Assembly: GCA_910589155.1 (NCBI GenBank)
Contig: CAJURY010000021.1
Span: forward strand, 1 to 20,604
Direction of reading: 5' to 3'
Source of the DNA: an uncultured Oscillospiraceae bacterium
Lineage (GTDB): Bacteria; Bacillota; Clostridia; Oscillospirales; Oscillospiraceae
DNA length: 20,604 bases
How positions within the stretch are numbered: the stretch's first letter is position 1; the number at the start of each line of letters is the position of its first letter. Made by a program: the position numbers and the translations under genes. Under the pieces are notes generated by a model. The model saw nothing but the letters and a program-made list of their open reading frames with translations, searched no databases and was not told the origin of the DNA. Positions 15,215 through 20,604 of this stretch are shown here, in pieces.

Positions 15215-15250
15215 ATAAACAAAAGTGCAGGCGGTAATGATACCGCCTGC
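15215..15250 (-). terminator. Rho-independent terminator after the purine permease gene
   Basis: GCAGGCGGTA and TACCGCCTGC form a perfect 10-bp stem with a four-base loop. On the minus strand the hairpin is followed by ACTTTTGTTTATT. It lies 20 bases past the stop codon of the permease gene. Confidence 0.85.
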
Positions 15251-15269
15251 GCCGCTTTCTGGGAACAGA

Positions 15270-16691
15270 TTATGCAACCAGGAAAAACTTTACCAAAAAC
15301 AGCAAAGAAATCATGTAGGTCAGCAAAGAAACTTCCTTTGCTTTACCGGTAAACAGCTTCATCACAGTGTAGACAATGAGGCCAAGGCCAATGGCATGGC
15401 CGATGGAACTGGAAATGGGCATGGCGATAAGCATAACCGCCACAGGCACCAGTTGGGTCATATCCTTGAAGTCCACGTTCTTGAGGCCGCCCAGCATCAA
15501 AATGCCCACGTAAATCAGCGCGGCGGAAGTAGCTGCCGCCGGAATAATCGCCGCGATAGGCGCGATGAACATACAGGCCAGGAACAAAATACCCGTGGTG
15601 AGGGCAGTCAGGCCGGTACGGCCACCGGCTTCTACGCCGGAAGCGGACTCCACAAAGGTGGTAACGGTAGAGGTGCCGGTCATAGCGCCGGCCACAGTGC
15701 CTACCGCGTCGGCAATGAGGGCTTCCTTCATCTTGGGCATATTGCCCTTCTTATCCACCATACCGGCCCGGGAGGCGGTGCCAACCAAGGTGCCGATGGT
15801 GTCGAACATATCAATGATGCAGAAGGTAATGACCAGGGTAATCACAGTAAACCAGCCGATGCTGATGAAGTTTTTAAAGTTGAACTTGAACAGGGTGGTT
15901 TCCGCCATATCCTTGAAGGGGGGCAGGAAGGAGGCCGTTGCCAGGGAAGCGAAGGGATTGACCTTCAGGAAAATCGCGGAGCCAGCCCAGTACACCACGG
16001 AAGCGGACAGCATACCGATGAGCACGGAGCCTTTGACCTTCTTGTGATCCAGAATCACAATGACAAACAGGCCGATGAGCATGGTAACAACCGTCAGCAC
16101 CATAGCGGAGTAGCCGCTGCCCATGGTAGCTTTTGCCACGCTGGGAGTCAGGGCGCCAAAGAAGTCCCGCATCACAAAGAACGGGCCGCCGTTTTCCGAG
16201 TAAATGCCGGCGTTGGAGCCGAAGCCGATGTTCATAAGCATCAAGCCGATGGCCGGGGCGATACCCAGACGAACGCCCAGCGGAATGGCTTCCACGATTT
16301 TTTCCCGGACGTTCAGCACGGAAAGGAGCAGGAAGAGAACGCCTTCAATGAGGATGATGCAAAGCGCCGCCTGGAAGCTTTCCACATAGGAAAGGCCGGT
16401 AAGACCCACAATATTGGTGACAACGATTGCAAAAAAGCTGTTGAGACCCATGCCGGGAGCCATGGCGAAGGGCTTATTTGCCAGAAACGCCATGACAAAC
16501 ATACCGATTGCGGAGGCGATACAGGTGGCAAGGAACACGCCGTTCCACAAGGGGGTGCCTTGGGCAAAGCCCGTGAGCAGATTGGGGTTCAGGGCGATGA
16601 TGTAGGCCATCGTCATGAAAGTGGTGAGACCGGCCACAATTTCCGTTCGGACATTGGTGCCGTTCTGCTTGAGTTTAAAGAGCTTTTCCAT
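15270..16691 (-). CDS. NCS2-family purine permease (AzgA/PbuG-like)
   Basis: The product has 473 residues, with multiple hydrophobic membrane segments throughout. It resembles the hypoxanthine/guanine/adenine branch of the NCS2 transporters, which take up nucleobases with protons. Diagnostic stretches are TTFMTMAYIIALNP near residue 23, KPFAMAPGMGLNSFF near 73, and TGTSTVTTFVESASGVEAGG near 320, the family's substrate-site region. The start has GGGAGG six bases upstream. A promoter is visible at 16722-16750. No purine riboswitch or PurR-type box is seen in the short leader. It appears monocistronic: a terminator follows, and the galactokinase gene upstream on the same strand is separated by 169 bp that includes this promoter. 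The exact base transported cannot be told from sequence. Confidence 0.93.
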   Translation of the reverse strand: MEKLFKLKQNGTNVRTEIVAGLTTFMTMAYIIALNPNLLTGFAQGTPLWNGVFLATCIASAIGMFVMAFLANKPFAMAPGMGLNSFFAIVVTNIVGLTGLSYVESFQAALCIILIEGVLFLLLSVLNVREKIVEAIPLGVRLGIAPAIGLMLMNIGFGSNAGIYSENGGPFFVMRDFFGALTPSVAKATMGSGYSAMVLTVVTMLIGLFVIVILDHKKVKGSVLIGMLSASVVYWAGSAIFLKVNPFASLATASFLPPFKDMAETTLFKFNFKNFISIGWFTVITLVITFCIIDMFDTIGTLVGTASRAGMVDKKGNMPKMKEALIADAVGTVAGAMTGTSTVTTFVESASGVEAGGRTGLTALTTGILFLACMFIAPIAAIIPAAATSAALIYVGILMLGGLKNVDFKDMTQLVPVAVMLIAMPISSSIGHAIGLGLIVYTVMKLFTGKAKEVSLLTYMISLLFLVKFFLVA

Positions 16692-16721
16692 ACTTTTCCT
16701 CCCATAAAAAAAGATACTTAA

Positions 16722-16750
16722 ATATTAACATACCATGAACAAGCTTGCAA
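16722..16750 (-). promoter_or_regulatory. Promoter of the purine permease gene
   Basis: On the minus strand TTGCAA (16750-16745) and TAATAT (16727-16722) are spaced by 17 bp. The predicted start is near 16715, giving a leader of about 25 bases, too short for a riboswitch. Confidence 0.55.
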
Positions 16751-16860
16751 TCTTTTTCTTGGGGTTTTTTCAGGATCAAACAACTTTTTGGATAATATGC
16801 TAAAAAATTTCTAATTTAGCGCGCCAGATTCCTACATTTTCAGCGGACGCTGTCGCGGCA

Positions 16861-18066
16861 TCACAATGTAATTGGAATCCCGCCCCAGGGACGGATGGAC
16901 AGCACCCGGCATTTGCCGCTGCCCAGCACTTTTTCCGTTTCCCGGCGGAAAAAGTGCAGCCGCTCCATAGGCACGAAAGCCTGCACCGTCCCGGCGAAGC
17001 CGCCGCCGTGCACCCGGAACGCACCCTCGCCATGGAGCAGTTGGTCGCAGAAGCCCAGGGTAAAGGCCATATCCTGGCAGGCGCTGCTGCCGGCGCGCAA
17101 TACGTTTTGCAGATACATATAAGACGACCGCCCGGACTCCGATACCAAAGACAAAAACGCCGCAAAATCATGATGGGTCAAAGCTTCCGTCTGGCGCAGC
17201 ACCCGCCGGTTTTCCGCGTAAACATGCATAGCGCGGAGCACCGCCCGGTCGCCGCATTTTTTCCGCAGGCCGCACAGCTCCTGGTAAAACGCTTCCTCCG
17301 GCACCTCCCGCAGCACAGTTTTCCCAAAATAGGCGCAGACGGTTTGCAGTTCTCTGGGAATGGCGGCGTAAGCGTCCGTCAAATGGGCGTGACTTGCGCC
17401 GGTGTCCAGAATGCAAAGGGCATAGCCGACGGCGGTAAAATCGAAATCGATGGGAGCGACGGTGGGATTTTCCAAATCCGCGAAATCCATGGCCACCAGA
17501 TTACCCATGGCGGAGGTCGCCTGATCCATCAGTCCGCAAGGCTTACCAAAATAGACGTTTTCCGCCATTTTGCCGATTTTCGCCGTTTCCAGAGGGAAAG
17601 CTTTGCCGTCAAAGTACAAATAGTTTAAAATCGTTCCTAGGAGCACTTCAAAAGCGGCGGAGGAGGAGAGTCCCGCGCCGGGCGGCACATCCGAGGCCAC
17701 GCAAGCGTCAAAACCGCCGATTTCACAGCCCAGCCCGGCAAAGCCCGCAGCGACGCCCCGAATGAAAGCGGCCGTCCTGCCGCGTTCCGCTTCTACCGGC
17801 CGCAGCTCCTTTGTATCCACTACGCACATGGGGTAGCCCTGGGACATCACCCGGATGAGTCCGGTTTTGGTGGGACGGACGGCGGCGATGGTGTCCAGAT
17901 TCACTGCGGCGGCCAGCACGCATCCTTGCTGGTGGTCGGTATGGTTGCCGCCGATTTCCGTGCGCCCTGGAGCGGAAAACCAGTGGGTGGGCGCAGCGTC
18001 AAAGCAGGTTAGGAATTTGTCTGTGAGAAATGCCCGGCGCGCAGGTGCGATTACGTAAGGTTCCAT
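16861..18066 (-). CDS. galK: Galactokinase-family GHMP kinase
   Basis: The product has 401 residues, the usual galactokinase length. It would phosphorylate galactose at C1 with ATP, the first Leloir step. Visible motifs are the signature PGRTEIGGNHTDHQQG (33-48), the ATP-binding loop PPGAGLSSSAA (128-138), the catalytic-base context CGLMDQ with D181, and the C-terminal VHGGGFAGTVQAF (352-364). The signature differs from the usual GEHTDY: Asn replaces Glu at 41 and His replaces Tyr at 45, in residues that contact the sugar, so the substrate may be a galactose relative. AAAGGAGG lies eight bases before the ATG. A TATAAT at 18099-18094 on the minus strand is a likely -10; the -35 is weak. No galT or galE is nearby. 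It shares a divergent control region with the SDR gene. Confidence 0.87.
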   Translation of the reverse strand: MEPYVIAPARRAFLTDKFLTCFDAAPTHWFSAPGRTEIGGNHTDHQQGCVLAAAVNLDTIAAVRPTKTGLIRVMSQGYPMCVVDTKELRPVEAERGRTAAFIRGVAAGFAGLGCEIGGFDACVASDVPPGAGLSSSAAFEVLLGTILNYLYFDGKAFPLETAKIGKMAENVYFGKPCGLMDQATSAMGNLVAMDFADLENPTVAPIDFDFTAVGYALCILDTGASHAHLTDAYAAIPRELQTVCAYFGKTVLREVPEEAFYQELCGLRKKCGDRAVLRAMHVYAENRRVLRQTEALTHHDFAAFLSLVSESGRSSYMYLQNVLRAGSSACQDMAFTLGFCDQLLHGEGAFRVHGGGFAGTVQAFVPMERLHFFRRETEKVLGSGKCRVLSIRPWGGIPITL

Positions 18067-18132
18067 GAAAACAACCTCCTTTTATCTGCTCCTATTATAG
18101 CGTGTAATTTGGAAAAAGGGAAGTAGTTTTAC

Positions 18133-18161
18133 TTGCAAGCCCGGCGCTTTCGGTTTATAAT
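18133..18161 (+). promoter_or_regulatory. Promoter of the SDR/mnmA unit
   Basis: TTGCAA (18133-18138) and TATAAT (18156-18161) are spaced by exactly 17 bp. Transcription would start near 18168. It lies in the 127-bp divergent region shared with the galactokinase gene. Confidence 0.7.
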
Positions 18162-18193
18162 AAGAAAAAATACAGAAAGCAGAGGACACTCGA

Positions 18194-19012
18194 ATGGATC
18201 GACTGACAGGCAGCGTTGTTTTGGTCACAGGGGCAAGCTCCGGGATCGGCAGAGATATTGCAAAAACCCTGGCAGGGTTGGGCTGCACCGTTTACGGCGG
18301 GGCACGGCGGGCGGCGGCGGGAGAACCCTTCCGAAGCATTTTTCTGGACGTGACCGACGAAGCCTCCGTCCGGCAGTGTGTAGGGCAGATTTTGTCTGAA
18401 TCCGGGAAAATCGACATTTTAATTCAGTGCGCGGGAAATGGCGTAGCGGGCGCTATGGAGGACTGTGCCGGCAGCGACGCCCTGGCGCAGTTGGATGTGA
18501 ATACCGTGGGTGCGCTGCGGGTCGCCAGAGCGGTGCTTCCCCAAATGCGCAGCCGAAAAACCGGCGTGATTTTGAATATCGGCTCCATCGGCGGCATTTT
18601 TGCTTTGCCTTTTCAAGGGCTTTACTCCATGAGCAAGGCGGCGCTGCGAAAAATGACGGACTGCCTGCGGCTGGAACTGGCTCCCTACGGGGTGCAGGCG
18701 TGCACCATCGAGCCGGGCGACCTGAAAACCGGCTTCACCGCCGCAAGGCGCTACACGGCGGCCACGGTGGGAAGCGACTATGAAGCTGCCTGCCGCCGGG
18801 CTGTGGCACAGATGGAAAAAGACGAGGAAAATGGCGCGGATCCTTCTTGCGTCACAAAGCTGGTTTTGCGGCTGCTGCGCCGGAAAAAGCTGCCAGCGGC
18901 AAAGGCCGTAGGCGGAGTATATTGCCTGTTCCCTATTTTGAACCGCCTGCTTCCATCGGCCATGGTGGAATTTATTTTAAAGAAAATGTATCATGTGGAG
19001 GCTAAACTATGA
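18194..19012 (+). CDS. Short-chain dehydrogenase/reductase
   Basis: The product has 272 residues, a classical SDR. The NAD(P)-binding motif TGASSGIG is at 12-19, and the second motif appears as QCAG (78-81) instead of NNAG. N103 and the catalytic S131, Y144 and K148 (YSMSK) are all present. Residues ARR at 37-39, after the second beta strand, suggest NADPH preference. The C-terminal part (about 235-272) is more hydrophobic, possibly a substrate-lid or membrane-association region. The substrate cannot be assigned. AGAGGA lies seven bases before the ATG. The stop codon overlaps the mnmA start as ATGA, so the two genes are translationally coupled and share the promoter at 18133. A metabolic link between them is not obvious. 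Confidence 0.9.
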   Translation: MDRLTGSVVLVTGASSGIGRDIAKTLAGLGCTVYGGARRAAAGEPFRSIFLDVTDEASVRQCVGQILSESGKIDILIQCAGNGVAGAMEDCAGSDALAQLDVNTVGALRVARAVLPQMRSRKTGVILNIGSIGGIFALPFQGLYSMSKAALRKMTDCLRLELAPYGVQACTIEPGDLKTGFTAARRYTAATVGSDYEAACRRAVAQMEKDEENGADPSCVTKLVLRLLRRKKLPAAKAVGGVYCLFPILNRLLPSAMVEFILKKMYHVEAKL

Positions 19013-20073
19013 AGAAAAAGGCGCTTATTGCCATGAGCGGCGGGGTAGACAGCGCCGTGGCCGCCTATTTGATGCAGCGGCAGGGCTACGACTGTATGGG
19101 GGCTATGCTGCGTCTGCGGCGGGGGGCGGACGGGCAGTGCGGCAGCGACGCGGACGCAGCGGACGCCAATGCCATAGCCGACCGGCTGGGCATTCCTTTT
19201 GCAGTCTATGATTTTTCGGAAAAATTTCAGGAGGCGGTAGTCGCCAGCTTTGTCCGCTCCTATGAGGAAGGCGCAACGCCGAATCCTTGCATTTTGTGCA
19301 ACCAATATTTGAAATTCGGCAGCTTGTTTGAGGTTGCTGCGGATCTGGGAGCGGACTGCCTTGTAACTGGGCACTATGCCCGAATTGCCTTGGAAAACGG
19401 CGGCTATCAGCTCAAAAAAGGCAAAACAGCCAACAAAGATCAAAGCTACGTGCTTTACAATCTGACCCAAGCGCAGCTTGCCCACACCTGTTTTCCTCTG
19501 GGGGATCGGACAAAAGAGGAGGTGCGCGCCATTGCCGAGGCCATGGGGTTTGTAAACGCCCGGAAAAAGGACAGCCAGGACATTTGCTTTGTGCCGGACG
19601 GGGATTACGCCGGCTTTATCCGCCGCGCCACAGGGAAAACCTACCCGGAGGGAAATTTTGTGGATGAAAACGGGAAGATTTTAGGCCGGCACAAGGGAAT
19701 CATCCATTACACCATCGGCCAGCGCCGGGGGCTTGGCGTTTCCGGGGGGAAGCCCCTGTATGTGCAGGAAATTGATCCGTCAGCCAATACGGTCGCTCTT
19801 TCGGAGAACGCGGGGCTGTTCCAACGCGGGGTTTTGGCAAAAGCGTTCAACTGGATTGCAGGCAGGGCGCCGGAAGAAGCCATCCGGGTACGCGCCAGAG
19901 CCAGGTACCACCACCCGGAGCAGTGGGCCACAGCGAAGGTCGCCCAAGACGGGGTGCAAATTGTGTTCGACGAACCCCAGCGGGCGCTGACCAAGGGGCA
20001 GTCCGTGGTTCTATACGACGGCGAAACCGTCCTTGGGGGCGGGATCATCCATCGGATTTTAGAAAATTTTTAA
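19009..20073 (+). CDS. mnmA: tRNA-specific 2-thiouridylase MnmA
   Basis: The product has 354 residues, the normal family length. It thiolates U34 of the Lys, Glu and Gln tRNAs, using ATP to adenylate the base and a cysteine persulfide as sulfur source. The PP-loop SGGVDS is at 10-15. The two catalytic cysteines are C97 in NPCILCN and C193 in DSQDICF. The tRNA-binding and C-terminal beta-barrel regions are present (HYTIGQRRGLG, then LYVQEID). The start overlaps the SDR stop codon by four bases, and GGAGG lies seven bases upstream. It is the last recognised gene of the window. A hairpin follows at 20079 without a T run in the plus direction. Confidence 0.95.
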   Translation: MKKKALIAMSGGVDSAVAAYLMQRQGYDCMGAMLRLRRGADGQCGSDADAADANAIADRLGIPFAVYDFSEKFQEAVVASFVRSYEEGATPNPCILCNQYLKFGSLFEVAADLGADCLVTGHYARIALENGGYQLKKGKTANKDQSYVLYNLTQAQLAHTCFPLGDRTKEEVRAIAEAMGFVNARKKDSQDICFVPDGDYAGFIRRATGKTYPEGNFVDENGKILGRHKGIIHYTIGQRRGLGVSGGKPLYVQEIDPSANTVALSENAGLFQRGVLAKAFNWIAGRAPEEAIRVRARARYHHPEQWATAKVAQDGVQIVFDEPQRALTKGQSVVLYDGETVLGGGIIHRILENF

Positions 20074-20078
20074 AACAA

Positions 20079-20113
20079 AGCGGCGCACCCGGCAAATTGC
20101 CGGATGCGCCGCT
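20079..20113. terminator. Strong hairpin after mnmA, direction uncertain
   Basis: AGCGGCGCA pairs with TGCGCCGCT, then after one mismatch CCGGCAA pairs with TTGCCGG. In the plus direction the sequence that follows is not T-rich. On the minus strand it is followed by TTGTTTTAAAAATTTT, so it may terminate a minus-strand transcript or simply protect the mnmA mRNA end. Confidence 0.5.
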
Positions 20114-20604
20114 CAGCGTGTCAAAAAACCTAAATATACATGACAAAAATGAAAGATCGAAAGTTAAATCCTTCATTTTGCTTATTAACTGTAGCTTGTT
20201 CTTCACTTTTGTGCCGTACCCTCCGGGGGGGGTGACTTTTCACCGGCGAAAAGTCACCAAAAGCCGCCGGGGCGGGCAGCGCCCGCTGGCCGTTCGTTAC
20301 GGGCGCGGTTGCTGACTTGACACACCCTAGGGGGTCACTCGACTGGAACTGCTCTAAAATACCAAATTGCAACCCAGCATAGCGGTTGCAATTTGGAGAG
20401 GAGAAGCAGCGAAATAGCCGAGCAATCAAGCAAAGCGAGATTGCGAGCCATTGGAGCTTGCTTCGACGATATGCGCCGTCTTACCCACAGCGAATCGTTA
20501 CAAACGGCGCGCCCGCGCGCCCCCCGAGCGACCGTTACCTTGCAAAATCTGGTGGTAGTTGCATTTCAATGACTGCCAGCAAATGCCGCCACGAACTACC
20601 ATGC
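20114..20604. repeat. Hairpin-rich, repeat-like tail region without a supported gene
   Basis: Three perfect stem pairs occur: GGTGACTTTTC/GAAAAGTCACC (20231-20258), CCAAATTGCAACC/GGTTGCAATTTGG (20362-20396) and TGGTAGTT/AACTACCA (20553-20601). Inside the last pair is a nested GCATTT/AAATGC. The region mixes AT-rich and very GC-rich blocks (a run of eight G at about 20225). I see no RNA gene and no ORF with protein character. A dispersed intergenic repeat family is my best guess, from general memory of gut Clostridia. Confidence 0.45.

Noticed and set aside
15225..16721. A 498-residue plus-strand frame opposite the purine permease
   Set aside because: It is extremely His/Gly/Asn-rich, as expected from the reverse complement of membrane-protein codons, and it crosses both the permease terminator and its start region.
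16692..16800. Purine riboswitch before the NCS2 permease
   Set aside because: The promoter found leaves a leader of only about 25 bases, and none of the conserved purine-aptamer loops is present.
20130..20429. A 99-residue minus-strand frame in the tail region
   Set aside because: It lies wholly in hairpin-rich repeat-like sequence and translates the inverted repeats; there is no ribosome binding site or domain. Similar repeat-derived frames are often mis-annotated as genes.

Overview
The window looks like a chromosomal piece of an anaerobic, Gram-positive, probably gut-dwelling Clostridia (Oscillospiraceae/Ruminococcaceae-like) genome. The signs are a flavodiiron oxygen-detoxification protein, an SLH-anchored surface protein, a dockerin-bearing secreted protease, a Spo0A-type DNA-binding domain, strong Shine-Dalgarno sites, sigma-A-like promoters, and GC-rich genes separated by AT-rich control regions. 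The taxonomic placement is inference from gene content; no rRNA or other marker is present.

Layout: (a) 1-680: a terminator of an upstream unit, then a small lipoprotein gene with its own promoter. (b) 850-3550: a palindromic PerR/Fur-like operator, a promoter, a four-module flavodiiron protein, then endonuclease III (nth) and a strong terminator. This is plausibly one oxygen-stress and oxidised-base-repair unit. (c) 3600-5325: an AT-rich regulatory island on the minus strand, with a protein carrying a Spo0A-type DNA-binding domain but no receiver domain, and two tandem paralogous Xre regulators (71% identical by hand alignment). Matching 25-bp inverted repeats flank the Xre genes, and a 14-bp sequence is shared by two promoters. 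(d) 5400-5670: dispersed-repeat material and the terminator of the next operon. (e) 5686-14480, minus strand: a two-gene surface operon. A 1543-residue S8 subtilisin-like protease has a type I dockerin pair inserted in its Fn3-like domain. It is followed after 20 bp by a 1380-residue protein with an N-terminal cohesin-like segment, three SLH repeats, InlB/Flg_new-type repeats and two beta-helix modules. (f) 14500-15111: a control region with an inverted repeat and a divergent small Xre regulator. (g) 15200-18066, minus strand: an NCS2 purine permease and a galactokinase-family gene. (h) 18133-20073, plus strand: an SDR oxidoreductase translationally coupled to mnmA (tRNA 2-thiouridylase). (i) 20074-20604: repeat-like sequence rich in hairpins, with no convincing gene.

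The most interesting proposal is the surface operon. A protease that carries a dockerin but no visible wall anchor is encoded next to an SLH-anchored protein with a cohesin-like N-terminus, which suggests a self-contained, wall-tethered proteolytic assembly. The second is the receiver-less Spo0A-like protein beside the paired Xre repressors, whose promoters share sequence elements and which may form one small regulatory circuit. Both are inferences from sequence and layout.
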